A DNA stretch of 64,000 bases, from contig NZ_AOGW02000002.1 of NCBI RefSeq assembly GCF_000332495.1, positions 186,001 to 250,000 of the forward strand, written 5' to 3'. The stretch comes from Leptospira terpstrae serovar Hualin str. LT 11-33 = ATCC 700639. Lineage in GTDB: Bacteria > Spirochaetota > Leptospiria > Leptospirales > Leptospiraceae. Every line of letters starts with the position of its first letter. Positions within the stretch are counted from its first letter, which is position 1. The position numbers and the translations under genes were made by a program. Below, piece by piece: positions 47,340-57,326 of this stretch. The notes under the pieces were generated by a model that worked only from the letters and a program-made list of their open reading frames with translations, ran no database searches and was not told the origin of the DNA.

Positions 47340-49464
47340 TTGGTGGTTGAATATTTCCTGTTTCTAAAATTCTTTTCACTCGTTCTAATTCTTTAAGTGC
47401 AACCTTGATATCAGTTTCTCCACCTTCTTTAATGATTCGTTCATAAAATTCTTTTGCTTTGGAAAAATCTCTAGATTCTTCAGCTAAAACACCTAAACGA
47501 AACAGTATCTTAATCAATGGAATTTTATTTCTTTTCGTTTCCAAAACTCGAATGACTGCTTCTTGGTCTTCAATTTTCAAATCCATCAATCGATATTGAG
47601 AAAGAATGTCATCAAGCGTAGTCACCATAAGGTCTTTTTTTAGATTCTGTTTTTTCTCGATAAGATCTTTTAGTTCTTTTTCAGCAGAAATCATTTTTTC
47701 GTCTAACTTCTTCCACTGAGCAAACGAGATATTTAGTTTATTTCTTTCTAGTTCGTTTCGTTTGTGTTTTTTATCTTTTTTACTTAGGAAATAATAAGCT
47801 ATAGACTCAAGTTCAGTAAGTCCCGTATCAATATCTAATGCAGGATTCCAATCCTTACTATTTCGTTCTAACCAATATTCTAAAAAAGGTGCCGCCCGAT
47901 CTGGATCTCCAATTTGTGAATTAAAAAAAACGCCAATTTCATAGGAAACTCTGGTTTTATCTATAGAATCAGGAGATAAGTTAAAATAGTTTTCATAGAA
48001 TTGCCCAGCAATGATATTACGTTTTAAGTCTGCATTGATGGTTGCCAAACGGAGATTGGATTTTATGATTCTATCTTGTTCTTCTGGAGATGGGTTTTTT
48101 ACTTTTAAAAGTTCCACTAAACCTTTTTCATAGAAATCGGTAGCTCTTTCTTTTTTACCATCTTGCCTATATTGTTCCGCAATATCAGTAAGTACCAAAG
48201 GATTTTCATTCCACAAACGATAGGCTCTTTCTAAAATGAGTTCATATGCAAAAAAATCTGTGTTCCTCTTATAATCGAATAACACATAAATTCCCTTACC
48301 TGCGGTACCCAGTTTGTTTACAATTTTTAGACGTTCTTTGTTATCATCTTCTAACTTTCTAACTACATTAGCAAATGCATAAAGTTCATTTGATTCAACT
48401 TGTTTTCGTTTGTTCAGATAAGTCAAATATCTAATATTAACTGACTCATCATACTTCTGTTTGGCTGCGTTTCTGTTATCTTCCGCTATCCTAACATCTT
48501 CTTTCCAAAGTTCCGATTGAGGAATCAAATCTGTTAAACTTTTACCTTCTCGAATCCAATTACTTTCCTTGAGATGAATATCATCTTTTGTTTTTTTAAG
48601 TTTTTGTTCTGACTGTTTCCACTCATTAAACAAACGATCATGTTCTTTTGCTGAACTTGCATCATACCCTAAAATATCTTCTTTTTGCCATTCTCCATTT
48701 CGAAACCCTTCTTCCGTCATTTCAAGTGGATGGTATCGAAACGCTGCAAGATAGTGACGTAAAGCCGGCGCATATTTTTCCGACTCAACATGTAGCCGAG
48801 CAAGTTTTATATGCAAATTATATAATAATGGTGAATCACGAACAATATAGGTTTCAGAATTTTTATGAGTGCTTTGCCACAACAAAAGACGAATATCATT
48901 CATCTCTGTTCGCGAATTATAAACATTTCCTTTTTCTCTATCTTCCCAGATTCGTTTTTCTTCAATAAACTGACTGTAATATCGTTTTAGTAAACCTTCC
49001 GCCTCACGGATCTTAGTGTCTAAACTTTTGGGACCAGTTTCGACGCTGACATCAACCGGGGTATCAGCTCCAGGCACTACAGGAACATCTTGTGCATTGG
49101 GATCTACGGGTTTTGGTTCTTCCCGAAGGGCAATTCCAGAATCTTCATCAATTGGGATTCTTTTTTCTGAATCCAGTGTTTGGATTTCTTCCGTTGATAT
49201 CACTTGTAAGGGAGAGAGATAAAGCCCTGACAGGGGATTTCGTCTGTCCTCTTCTCCCGCCGACAAATTCCCTACACCAGAAAATAAATATACCAAAGAA
49301 ATGAGAAAGAATCCCAGGAAGGAGAGAACGTAACTCGAGCAAAAAAGTAAGTCACTTACCTTTTTCACCGAATGGCAAAAGTGCCTCAGTTTCCCAAGAA
49401 AGTCACTTTCCATCTTCTTTTTGTTTTCCTTTCCCGACTTTCCCGGGGTCCATTTCTGTCGCAT
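47323..49464 (-). CDS. Exported TPR/coiled-coil protein of unknown function
   Basis: This 713-aa product has a signal anchor at about 44-64. The true start may be ATG 49413 (MESDFLGK), removing a basic leader. After a linker rich in Pro/Val/Asp, long helical stretches and TPR-like pairs follow (e.g. LARLHVESEKYAPALRHYLA and EQYRQDGKKERATDFYEKG), with coiled-coil segments (AEKELKDLIEKKQNLKKDL). It probably resides in the periplasm. No catalytic motif is visible. Its 3' end overlaps the convergent lipoprotein gene. Confidence 0.75.
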   Translation of the reverse strand: MRQKWTPGKSGKENKKKMESDFLGKLRHFCHSVKKVSDLLFCSSYVLSFLGFFLISLVYLFSGVGNLSAGEEDRRNPLSGLYLSPLQVISTEEIQTLDSEKRIPIDEDSGIALREEPKPVDPNAQDVPVVPGADTPVDVSVETGPKSLDTKIREAEGLLKRYYSQFIEEKRIWEDREKGNVYNSRTEMNDIRLLLWQSTHKNSETYIVRDSPLLYNLHIKLARLHVESEKYAPALRHYLAAFRYHPLEMTEEGFRNGEWQKEDILGYDASSAKEHDRLFNEWKQSEQKLKKTKDDIHLKESNWIREGKSLTDLIPQSELWKEDVRIAEDNRNAAKQKYDESVNIRYLTYLNKRKQVESNELYAFANVVRKLEDDNKERLKIVNKLGTAGKGIYVLFDYKRNTDFFAYELILERAYRLWNENPLVLTDIAEQYRQDGKKERATDFYEKGLVELLKVKNPSPEEQDRIIKSNLRLATINADLKRNIIAGQFYENYFNLSPDSIDKTRVSYEIGVFFNSQIGDPDRAAPFLEYWLERNSKDWNPALDIDTGLTELESIAYYFLSKKDKKHKRNELERNKLNISFAQWKKLDEKMISAEKELKDLIEKKQNLKKDLMVTTLDDILSQYRLMDLKIEDQEAVIRVLETKRNKIPLIKILFRLGVLAEESRDFSKAKEFYERIIKEGGETDIKVALKELERVKRILETGNIQPPISESI

Positions 49465-49533
49465 ACAATCCGATTCAGTTCTCTGCTCTTTACTATCGGC
49501 GAAAAATCAAATTTCGACAACCAAAAGGTGTTG

Positions 49534-49539
49534 TATAAT
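49534..49539 (+). promoter_or_regulatory. Candidate -10 element upstream of the nucleotidyltransferase gene
   Basis: A perfect TATAAT lies 53 nt before the ATG in the 128-nt divergent gap. The matching -35 (about TTTCGA at 49512-49517, 16-nt spacing) is poor. Confidence 0.35.
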
Positions 49540-49592
49540 TGCAATGACTAGCGTTCACTGTAAGGCAATCCACCAGTAGATCTGGAATCCTT

Positions 49593-50261
49593 ATGTCAAA
49601 AAACATCGTTGAAAGGTATCTCGTACTCAAAAACAAATATCGAAATTATGATACCAAATATGCCCTAAAAAGGATGCAGGCGTTTCGACTCGCGACCCAA
49701 GAATTATCACGCAAAGGGTATGAGGTTGCCTTAGAACTCTTAGGTTCCATTAACTTTGGAATTGTCGATCCAACTTCCGATGTAGACTGTATTTTGCTTT
49801 TGGAATGTGACTTACATAAAGACCAAAGTTGTTGTCCATCTCACTGTACAAATTTGTCTTTTGTAAAAACGGAAATTTCAAAATTTGTTTCAAAAAGGTT
49901 AGCTCCAGAAACATTTAACATTGATTATCTAGACACAATCAATTTGAAATACGTGGAGGAAAAAATCAGAACTGAATCTGTTCTTGGTGATGAGTCTTTA
50001 TATTGTTTACTATTTTATAGAAACATTGGACGGCCAGTGAATCGACCACTGTTTATTCCTTTTTGCGATCAGTTGGAGGAAAACCACGACTTTGTAAAAG
50101 AAATTATACCTTGGGCTGCAGAAGCATTGGAAGGTTATCTCAACACCAACCAACACAGAATGTCTTTCAACAAATACAACGAAAGAATTAGAGCCAGAGG
50201 ACTCAATCTTCCCGAAGGATTACAACAAGAATTGCAAGCATACATGGAAGGAAAAACCTAA
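49593..50261 (+). CDS. Stand-alone nucleotidyltransferase-fold protein
   Basis: This 222-aa protein has the polymerase-beta-type motif GSINFGIVDPTSDVD (Gly51-Ser52, Asp63 and Asp65), which normally binds metal and nucleotide. An insert soon after it is Cys-rich (DQSCCPSHCTN), perhaps a metal site. The rest is helical. It could nucleotidylate a protein, RNA or small molecule; there is no antitoxin-like neighbour to suggest a toxin system. No signal peptide. Confidence 0.72.
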   Translation: MSKNIVERYLVLKNKYRNYDTKYALKRMQAFRLATQELSRKGYEVALELLGSINFGIVDPTSDVDCILLLECDLHKDQSCCPSHCTNLSFVKTEISKFVSKRLAPETFNIDYLDTINLKYVEEKIRTESVLGDESLYCLLFYRNIGRPVNRPLFIPFCDQLEENHDFVKEIIPWAAEALEGYLNTNQHRMSFNKYNERIRARGLNLPEGLQQELQAYMEGKT

Positions 50262-50418
50262 AGCAAACTCCTGTTATAGTAATGGTACGAGTCATTTTCA
50301 AACCATAGAAAAGAAAAACAAATCGCGGTTTACTTTACATATAGTTTTCATAACATCTATTTAAAACCGGTCGGAATATTATTGTTTACCATAAAACTTG
50401 AACCATTAATTTTTTGAC

Positions 50419-52878
50419 ATGCCGACGGGAATTTGGACAAATAAAGGTAGGTTATTTCCATACCTTCTCTTGAACATTCTCCTTTTTATTTTTGTCACCA
50501 TTGCATTTTTATTTTACACTGCTAGCGAAAGAAACATAGATGCGGCAGAAGAAAATCGATACAAATCTTTACAAATTGCAAACGAACTTCGGCAATCCTC
50601 CGATCAACTCACAAATTTAGTGAGATTGTATGCGATTCAGAAAGATGAAAAATACAAAATTTACTTTCAGATGATTTTGGATATTCGTGATGGAAACCGT
50701 CCGCGACCAAAAGATTACGACAATGCTTATTGGGATTTTGTCATCGCTAACAAACTCCCTCCGCCTTCTGAAGAAGGAGAAGCCATTAGCATTTATGAAT
50801 CTATGAAAAATGCAGAGTTTTTAGAATCCGATTATTTATTACTTTCTCAATCAAAACTCAAATCCGACCAGTTGACCAAAATTGAGTTTGAAGCTATGTC
50901 CATTGTTGCTTCAGATATGAGAAACGGATCCAAATCCAATCCGCGCGCTATCAACTTATTATTCGATGACAATTATCTCCGCGCTAAAGCGGAAATCATG
51001 AAACCAATCAATGATTTATATTATCAACTAAATGTTCGCACAACGAAAGCCATAGAGGATGCTAAAAAGAAAGTTTTTTTTCTTAGGACTATTCTCATTG
51101 CTGCAGGTGTATTTTTTGCACTCAGTTTATTTTTAACCCATAGGTCACTTACTGAAATCATAGGTGGAAGTGTCGATGAAGCTTTTCGTAGAATCTTTTT
51201 GTTGGGAGAAGGAAATTTTTCCGGCGATATTCAACCTGTTTCAGGAAAAAACTCAATACTCCATAGTTTAAATATTACGCAAAAAAGATTACAAGAACTA
51301 TATGAAGAAGGAGAGACAACCAAACAAAGATTAATTGAAAGTGAATCAAAACTTAGAGATATTTTAAATAATGTATCCGCATGTATTTATCTTAAAGATA
51401 CAAGTGGCCGATACCTTTTTGCTAATCAGGCAGTATGTAATCTTTTTGGATTTCCATTAGAAGATATTTTAAACAAAGCTGATGACAAATTCCTCGAGGA
51501 AGAAACCGCAAAAAAAATCATCGAGAACGATAGGACCGTTTTATTGGAAGGAAAAACACTCCACGCGGAAGAAGAAATCCATAATCGTTCCGATGGAAAA
51601 ACATATTCCTTCCTCACTGTAAAAATGCCTTTGAAAAACCAAACAGGGGAAATATATGCTCTTTGCGGTATATCAACAGACATTGGATTAACAAAAGAAA
51701 TTCAAAAACAATTAGAAAATGCAAAAGATTCTGCGGAAATTGCAAACCGCGCAAAATCTGAATTTCTTGCCTCCATGAGCCATGAGATTCGAACACCTCT
51801 AAACGGTGTGATCGGACTCACACAAATTCTGTTTAAAACAAAATTAGATGAAGAACAAGAATCTCTTGTAAAGTCCATAGCATCTGCTGGAAAATCCTTG
51901 TTAATCATACTAAACGATATTCTAGATTTTTCTAAAATTGAAGCCGGGAAGATGAATATCGAAAAAATCAATTTCGATATTCGCGAGACAGTTACTGAAA
52001 TTTTTGATTTATTATCAATCGAATCAAAATCAAAATCCATTGAATTAAATCTTGAGATCGATCAGGAAGTGCCACAATTTATTTATTCAGACCCAAGCAG
52101 AATTCGCCAAATTATATTTAATTTACTTGGTAATGCTATCAAATTTACAGAGAAAGGTTTTGTTAATCTTCGACTCAAAAAACAAATGCAGTGGATTCGC
52201 CTTGAAGTGGAAGACTCGGGTATTGGCATCCCTGGTGATAAAATTAATTATATTTTTAATAAGTTTGCGCAAGCAGATGCATCTACTTCTCGTAAATATG
52301 GTGGAACAGGACTAGGTCTGGCAATTTCAGAACGATTGGTATCGTTACTTGGTGGGACCATTGGAGCAGAGAGTCAGTTCAACAAGGGAAGTTTATTTTG
52401 GTGTCTTTTGCCTTATGAAAACCCAGAACCTACGAATACAATTAAAACTAATGATTCTGCTTTGATTCAAACTTCCTCTAAGGAATCAATATTCAATAAC
52501 CAAAAATTTTTGGTAGTAGAAGATAATATATTAAATCAAAAAGTAATCGGCGGTCTTTTAAGAAAATATGATATTAACTTTGATTTGGCAGAAAATGGAG
52601 AGATTGCCGTTACTCTTTTTAAACAGAATCAATATGATCTAATCTTAATGGATTGTGAAATGCCAGTTATGGACGGTTTTGAAGCCACATTAAAAATCAG
52701 AGAACTCGAAAAATCCAAATCTGAAAAAACAATAATTTTAGCTGTTACTGCCCATGTCCTAACCGAACACAAAGAAAAATGTTTTGAAGTAGGGATGGAT
52801 GGATTTATAAGTAAACCTTTTTACATAGAAAACTTATTACAAACATATAAAGAAATATTAGATTCTAAAAAAAACTAA
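50419..52878 (+). CDS. Hybrid sensor histidine kinase with PAS and receiver domains
   Basis: This 819-aa protein has two membrane segments (about 10-32 and 217-236) flanking a helical extracytoplasmic sensor. A linker and PAS domain (about 315-430, LKDTSGRYLFANQAV) follow. HisKA has His455 in SHEIRTPLNG, and HATPase_c has FNLLGNAIKFTE, DSGIGIP and GTGLGLAIS. A receiver domain has Asp745 in LMDCEMPVMDG and Lys in FISKPF. No Hpt domain is attached, so a separate phosphotransfer protein is likely. It stands alone, 157 nt after the nucleotidyltransferase gene. Confidence 0.93.
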   Translation: MPTGIWTNKGRLFPYLLLNILLFIFVTIAFLFYTASERNIDAAEENRYKSLQIANELRQSSDQLTNLVRLYAIQKDEKYKIYFQMILDIRDGNRPRPKDYDNAYWDFVIANKLPPPSEEGEAISIYESMKNAEFLESDYLLLSQSKLKSDQLTKIEFEAMSIVASDMRNGSKSNPRAINLLFDDNYLRAKAEIMKPINDLYYQLNVRTTKAIEDAKKKVFFLRTILIAAGVFFALSLFLTHRSLTEIIGGSVDEAFRRIFLLGEGNFSGDIQPVSGKNSILHSLNITQKRLQELYEEGETTKQRLIESESKLRDILNNVSACIYLKDTSGRYLFANQAVCNLFGFPLEDILNKADDKFLEEETAKKIIENDRTVLLEGKTLHAEEEIHNRSDGKTYSFLTVKMPLKNQTGEIYALCGISTDIGLTKEIQKQLENAKDSAEIANRAKSEFLASMSHEIRTPLNGVIGLTQILFKTKLDEEQESLVKSIASAGKSLLIILNDILDFSKIEAGKMNIEKINFDIRETVTEIFDLLSIESKSKSIELNLEIDQEVPQFIYSDPSRIRQIIFNLLGNAIKFTEKGFVNLRLKKQMQWIRLEVEDSGIGIPGDKINYIFNKFAQADASTSRKYGGTGLGLAISERLVSLLGGTIGAESQFNKGSLFWCLLPYENPEPTNTIKTNDSALIQTSSKESIFNNQKFLVVEDNILNQKVIGGLLRKYDINFDLAENGEIAVTLFKQNQYDLILMDCEMPVMDGFEATLKIRELEKSKSEKTIILAVTAHVLTEHKEKCFEVGMDGFISKPFYIENLLQTYKEILDSKKN

Positions 52879-52920
52879 ATTGATTCAATATCAGAAACAA
52901 ATTAAAAATAACCTTACGGA

Positions 52921-53238
52921 TTAAACGTTTGTTACATGAGGAATCCCGCCATCACCATAGGTTTTAGTAACTTCTGCAATGATTACTTGATACCCCTCAT
53001 ACCATTTAGAATACTGAGATTTTGCCAATCTATGGTCTGAAAAAGTTTTCAGCGATTCCAGGCCAATGTATGTTTTAAAGTAATATACTACTGCCATTGT
53101 TCCCTTTTCTAAATTGACCCAACTATCCTTGCCCAAATATTCAGGGTGACTTTCTACATACGATTCGATGGAGGAATCTAAAGTTTCAAATTCTATATCC
53201 GATTTTTTTTGTTTAAAGATAAATGTCGCGCTTATCAT
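52921..53238 (-). CDS. ABM-like (dimeric ferredoxin-like fold) protein
   Basis: This 105-aa protein has the pattern of antibiotic-biosynthesis-monooxygenase-like domains: MAVVYYFKTYIGLESLKTFSDHRLAKSQYSKWYEGYQV followed by EVTKTYG. Members act as small monooxygenases or stress-related proteins. It lies 2 nt after the MCP gene on the same strand, so the two are probably co-transcribed. Confidence 0.65.
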   Translation of the reverse strand: MISATFIFKQKKSDIEFETLDSSIESYVESHPEYLGKDSWVNLEKGTMAVVYYFKTYIGLESLKTFSDHRLAKSQYSKWYEGYQVIIAEVTKTYGDGGIPHVTNV

Positions 53239-53240
53239 AA

Positions 53241-55016
53241 TTAAAGTTTAAACAATGATAGTTCGCGATTTAATTCCAAAATCAAGGAATTTAATTCTGC
53301 TGAGGATTTTGCCGTTTTTTCAGACATCATTGATAACTTAGCTGTATCGTTTGCCAAATGATGAACCGAAGAACTCATTTCTTCGTTTACTTTTTTTTGT
53401 TCCTCCGTCGCAAAAGAGACGGAACTGGAACGATTTACAATATTTTCTGATTGTTTTCGAATTTCTTCCACTTCGGCAATTTGTTCTAAATTTGCTTCGT
53501 TGACTTTGTCTATACTTGCGATGATATCAATAACACTCTCTGATAAGTATTTAAAAGTTTCATTTGCAGATTTTACTGACTCTACAGATAAACTCGTAGA
53601 AACAGATACTCTTTTGATCAATTCAGAAATTGTTTTTGTAGAAAATGCAGTCCTTTCAGCCAATTTACCTACCTCTGATGCTACTACCGCAAATCCCCTC
53701 CCCATATCGCCCGCTCTTGCAGCCTCAATAGATGCATTTAACGCAAGTAAGTTGACTTGTTCGGAAATTTCTTTGATAATTGCCAAAATTTTCCCGATTT
53801 CAATCGCATTTTTATCTACCTCTTCAATACTTTCTATCGTCGTAACAATTGATTTTGCACTTTTTGTTACCTCATTTTCTACCGAGTCAGCCTTTTCTTT
53901 TGCATGTAATGAAATTTCTTTTAGACTCGAAGACAATGTAAAGAGGTTGATAATTGATTCATTTGTAGATGCAGTTAATTTTTTTTGTTCCAATGCGTCT
54001 GAATAAATTCCATTGATAGAGGATCCATTCTCTTCTAATGCTGCTGCAACTTCTTCTAAGGATGCAGCCTGGACCTGCGAATGTTCTGCAGAATCTCCAG
54101 ACAATGTTTCCAAATTTTTTGCTTCTTCTTCTATTTTACCCGAATGGTTAGTAATGGATGTAATTAAACGATTTAACTTAGATTTTGCTTCGTTTAAATA
54201 ATCCGAAATCAATCCTATTTCATTTCGTGTACGGTTGGTGTTGATTTCAGAACGTAAATCTCCTTCTGCAAAGGACTTTAATATAGAAGATACATCTCGA
54301 ATCGTAGCGGAAGTATTTCCTGTTAGTTTCCAAAGAACAAAAAATAAAATTGCGATCATACAAAGAATAAAAATACTTAAGTTTAGACAAATGGTCTCTA
54401 AAAGATTCTGACCTACTTGAGTCCGAAACTGTGAGTAAACATAAAATGCAAATACAAAGTATCCGATTACAAATGTAGAAAAAATAGGAAAAAGTAAATT
54501 TGCAAACAAACTTAATGGTGGTAAATGCAACTGATTATAAGTGTCATATAGTTTTTTTTCAGCAGATATATAGAATAAAGAAGAAATCGCCATAGCGAGA
54601 ATAATCCCAAGTATAATAAAAAAAATAACTTCACCATAAGTTTTTACCAAACCAAAATGATAGGAAAGGATCATTGTAAGAATGGGACCACCCACATTGG
54701 TCGACAAAATATTCAATGCACCTGATTTTGAAAATCCTCTTATGAAATTTAATTCTTTTTCTGAATAGAAAATTCCTTCGGGACGACGCATCTGTTTTCG
54801 AAATTCCAGATTTTTAAAAAAGAATAAGATTGCATGGAGTCCGATGATCGGCGGAGCCAAATAAATCAATATCCTTAAGATGGATTCAAAATTTTCCAAT
54901 CCAAAAAGAAGAAACATCCCTGTAAAAAAAATAAAAGGATCTAGGTTGGTGATGAGTAGATACGAAACCATAAATCCAAAAGATTTTTGGTTTGGGTTTG
55001 TTCCTTGTTTGATCAT
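53241..55016 (-). CDS. Methyl-accepting chemotaxis-type protein with a six-helix membrane sensor
   Basis: This 591-aa protein has about six membrane segments (about 18-40, 45-68, 95-120, 125-148, 172-196, 206-230) instead of a periplasmic sensor, then a HAMP-like linker. The MCP signalling domain has the tip [37 protein letters not shown] and helical arms. It should control CheA/CheW from the inner membrane. The first ATG (55016) sits only about 10 nt after a strong -10, so ATG 54971 (MVSYLL) is a possible start. Confidence 0.88.
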   Translation of the reverse strand: MIKQGTNPNQKSFGFMVSYLLITNLDPFIFFTGMFLLFGLENFESILRILIYLAPPIIGLHAILFFFKNLEFRKQMRRPEGIFYSEKELNFIRGFSKSGALNILSTNVGGPILTMILSYHFGLVKTYGEVIFFIILGIILAMAISSLFYISAEKKLYDTYNQLHLPPLSLFANLLFPIFSTFVIGYFVFAFYVYSQFRTQVGQNLLETICLNLSIFILCMIAILFFVLWKLTGNTSATIRDVSSILKSFAEGDLRSEINTNRTRNEIGLISDYLNEAKSKLNRLITSITNHSGKIEEEAKNLETLSGDSAEHSQVQAASLEEVAAALEENGSSINGIYSDALEQKKLTASTNESIINLFTLSSSLKEISLHAKEKADSVENEVTKSAKSIVTTIESIEEVDKNAIEIGKILAIIKEISEQVNLLALNASIEAARAGDMGRGFAVVASEVGKLAERTAFSTKTISELIKRVSVSTSLSVESVKSANETFKYLSESVIDIIASIDKVNEANLEQIAEVEEIRKQSENIVNRSSSVSFATEEQKKVNEEMSSSVHHLANDTAKLSMMSEKTAKSSAELNSLILELNRELSLFKL

Positions 55017-55025
55017 TGGAAAGGA

Positions 55026-55055
55026 ATTTTACACCCGTTCCATTGCCATTGTCAA
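55026..55055 (-). promoter_or_regulatory. Strong sigma70-type promoter of the MCP gene
   Basis: On the minus strand TTGACA (55055-55050) and TAAAAT (55031-55026) are 18 nt apart. The -35 is consensus and the -10 has one mismatch. The predicted start of transcription would fall almost on the first ATG at 55016. Confidence 0.65.
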
Positions 55056-55159
55056 TTTATTTTGTTTCAGAAGATTCAAATGAAACAATAAAATGATCAA
55101 TGATTTATGAAGAGATCGATTCTCGAATGATTTTAGAAATTAGAAAGACTCTAGTGGTT

Positions 55160-55876
55160 TTATGGAAATTGAGAAGCTTTTGTTTTTACATTCTCTAAAT
55201 GGCGAATGTCCTTACCTGTATTAAGACGAACCAACTCTTCTGCGACGTTTACGGCATAATCACCTAACCGCTCTAATGCGAGAATGATCCTATACACATC
55301 AGCAAATTCCTGCTTTTCCATATCTGGAACAGAACGATATTTATGAAATGCTTGGTCACAAAGGGAGTTCAATTCATCTTCCAAAGTATTGACACTACCC
55401 ATAAATCTTTCTTTTTCTTCGACTAAAGATTCAATGGCCATACCAGCCAGTGTTGTCACTCGAGATAAAATCAGAGTCATTGGTTCTTCGTTTTTAAACA
55501 GACCTTTTCGGATAGTTTTATGACGGAACACATCGGCACAGTTGACAACTTGGTCTCCCATTCTTTCCATGTTTCGTGTAATCCGAATGGCAGAGAGAGC
55601 AAAACGAAGTGGGTCTTTTTTCAGAACAATGTCATTGTCAACATCACCCATACCGAGAATGTTACGATTACTTACGGCTTCCAAAATAGCATTTTGGGAA
55701 AGGTTATCATTCTCTTTTTCTAAATCATCAATGAAATCATCTCGTTCCACAATGCGTTCTGCTTGTGCGTAGTCATCAGCTTCCAAAGCTTCGCTTAAGA
55801 GAATCACCTGTTCCAAAACAAGTTCTGCCATGGAATACAAGTTCTTTCTAAGGTAATAAAACTTTGAAATGATCAT
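55160..55876 (-). CDS. phoU: PhoU-domain phosphate regulatory protein
   Basis: This 238-aa protein is two PhoU helical bundles, each with the acidic metal site pattern ([14 protein letters not shown] at about 44-57 and [10 protein letters not shown] at about 165). [30 protein letters not shown] and [16 protein letters not shown] are typical. PhoU adjusts phosphate uptake and PhoR signalling. No pst genes are nearby. The start could also be ATG at residue 16 (MAELVLEQV). Confidence 0.9.
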   Translation of the reverse strand: MIISKFYYLRKNLYSMAELVLEQVILLSEALEADDYAQAERIVERDDFIDDLEKENDNLSQNAILEAVSNRNILGMGDVDNDIVLKKDPLRFALSAIRITRNMERMGDQVVNCADVFRHKTIRKGLFKNEEPMTLILSRVTTLAGMAIESLVEEKERFMGSVNTLEDELNSLCDQAFHKYRSVPDMEKQEFADVYRIILALERLGDYAVNVAEELVRLNTGKDIRHLENVKTKASQFP

Positions 55877-55909
55877 ACTTTGTAATTAAAAATGAATATC
55901 TGACGAGTG

Positions 55910-56386
55910 TTAAACGGTTGCTAACTCAGTAACTTCTTCTACAGTAAGGATTTTTTCAATATCGATTAGGATGATGAACCGATTGTCTTTTTTACCCACA
56001 CCTGTAATGTACCTAGATGAGATCCCTTTGACAGAAGGTGGAGGTGGGTCCACTTGGTTTGCAGGAAAATGGACAACGTGAGAGACTTTATCTACTATCA
56101 CACCAATGGATTTTCCAGAGACATTGATAACGATTGCCCTGTCTGCCGTGTCCGTAACATTTTTAATATTCAGACGTTTTGCCAGGTCAATCATGCGAAC
56201 GACTTTTCCACGAATGTCCATAATTCCCGCAAAGAAACTTTTGGATTGTGGCACGCGGATTAGGTTAGTGATTTTGACAATTTCTTCGACTATGGTGATG
56301 GGAATGGCATATTCTTCATCGCCCAAATTGAATATAATGTACTGCTCATGAATGAATTGGTTTGCCGATGATGTTTCTTTTGCCAT
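55910..56386 (-). CDS. cheW: CheW chemotaxis coupling protein
   Basis: This 158-aa CheW domain contains [61 protein letters not shown] and the C-terminal IDIEKIL. It links receptors such as the MCP at 53241 to CheA. The gene is 33 nt upstream of phoU on the same strand. Confidence 0.95.
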   Translation of the reverse strand: MAKETSSANQFIHEQYIIFNLGDEEYAIPITIVEEIVKITNLIRVPQSKSFFAGIMDIRGKVVRMIDLAKRLNIKNVTDTADRAIVINVSGKSIGVIVDKVSHVVHFPANQVDPPPPSVKGISSRYITGVGKKDNRFIILIDIEKILTVEEVTELATV

Positions 56387-56417
56387 ATAACTTTTCTACG
56401 ATTTTTTAGCCCACGTA

Positions 56418-57155
56418 CTAGAAGTAGACGTAGCCGTTATAGAAAAAATATGAACCGAAACTAAGAAATGACAACACTTTTGTCATTAGGACAGAACGTT
56501 TTCTGACAAGAAAATCCAAGAGTCCCGCAGCCATTCCCAAAATTCCTAGAGTCAGTCCTAATACGACATAATCATAATATAGATAGTACACTAAACAACC
56601 AAATCCAACACCCATACAGATATCTTGTAAATCTCCCCAGACACGTCTTTTAAAACGTAACCAGAGAGATCCTCGGGCCTCTCTGGCCTCGCGACGCTCT
56701 CTTCGCCAACGCTGGAACCGAGTTTCCCGGACAATACCGAATATAGAATCGTAACGAGTCGAAGGAAAGAGTGCCGATTGTAAGGGAAGTCTGGAACTGC
56801 GGTTTTTTTCCTGGGCATCAGGGACAAAGGGGGGATAAATTTCGTACGCCCCGCCAATACATGCAAGCATGTCTTTATCGGGGAGGATACTGAAGTATTC
56901 GCGAAAGGGCCAGATCTTCCGAAAGACGGGATAAGCACGGCCAGAAGTAATATCCTTCTCACCTTGTACGGTACCATTTTTAACAGTAGCACCATACATA
57001 CGGCCCTTCTCTTCTTTGATTTCTACAGCTAACCGAACGAGTCGTTCGTGAAAGTTGAACTCAGCCTCCAGGACATCCCCGAGAGGTGTTTCCATGGTAA
57101 ATGCTCGGATGAAACCGGGTGTGCGGGGTTTCTGTTTCCTCCAGACTTGTTTCAT
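56418..57155 (-). CDS. Membrane protein of unknown function
   Basis: This 245-aa protein has a soluble N-terminal half (MKQVWRKQKPRTPGFIRAFTMETPLG..., with an EFNFHERLVRLAVEI strand pattern). A basic stretch (RFQRWRRERREAREAR) and three C-terminal membrane segments (about 181-197, 199-218, 225-244) follow. Base composition is somewhat more GC-rich than its neighbours. I do not recognise it. Its start is 41 nt downstream of the 30-aa gene, probably one transcript. Confidence 0.65.
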   Translation of the reverse strand: MKQVWRKQKPRTPGFIRAFTMETPLGDVLEAEFNFHERLVRLAVEIKEEKGRMYGATVKNGTVQGEKDITSGRAYPVFRKIWPFREYFSILPDKDMLACIGGAYEIYPPFVPDAQEKNRSSRLPLQSALFPSTRYDSIFGIVRETRFQRWRRERREAREARGSLWLRFKRRVWGDLQDICMGVGFGCLVYYLYYDYVVLGLTLGILGMAAGLLDFLVRKRSVLMTKVLSFLSFGSYFFYNGYVYF

Positions 57156-57196
57156 AACAAATCTATCGGAGGAAAAAGAAAGTCACTGAAGAAAGA

Positions 57197-57289
57197 TTAT
57201 TTCTTCTTTTTGTGTCTGTTGGCTCTGCGTTTTTTCTTACGTTTGTGGGTTGCGATTTTTCTACGCTTTCTCTTTTTTCCGGAAGGCAT
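57197..57289 (-). CDS. 30-aa highly basic COX24/AURKAIP1-like protein
   Basis: From ATG 57289 a 30-residue frame ends at TAA 57197. It starts PSGKKRKRRKIATHKRKKKR and over half its residues are Lys or Arg. AAGGAGG sits 5-11 nt upstream, a near-perfect ribosome-binding site. Short proteins with this pattern in Bacteroidetes and other bacteria are annotated as AURKAIP1/COX24-domain and relate to a small mitochondrial ribosomal protein, so a ribosome role is likely. Function is inferred from that resemblance. Confidence 0.8.
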   Translation of the reverse strand: MPSGKKRKRRKIATHKRKKKRRANRHKKKK

Positions 57290-57326
57290 TCCTTCCTCCT
57301 TATATCAAGCCTGTTCTGTCAAAATT

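Noticed and set aside
49465..49592. Possible small RNA or tRNA in the divergent gap
   Set aside because: No cloverleaf or stable hairpin with a T-run was found; only a -10-like sequence is visible.
50262..50418. Possible gene or regulatory RNA in the 157-nt gap
   Set aside because: No open frame with a ribosome-binding site and no hairpin stood out.
53500..54006. 168-aa plus-strand frame rich in Ser/Ala/Thr
   Set aside because: It is antisense to the MCP signalling domain; composition reflects the Ala/Ser/Glu-rich coding on the other strand.
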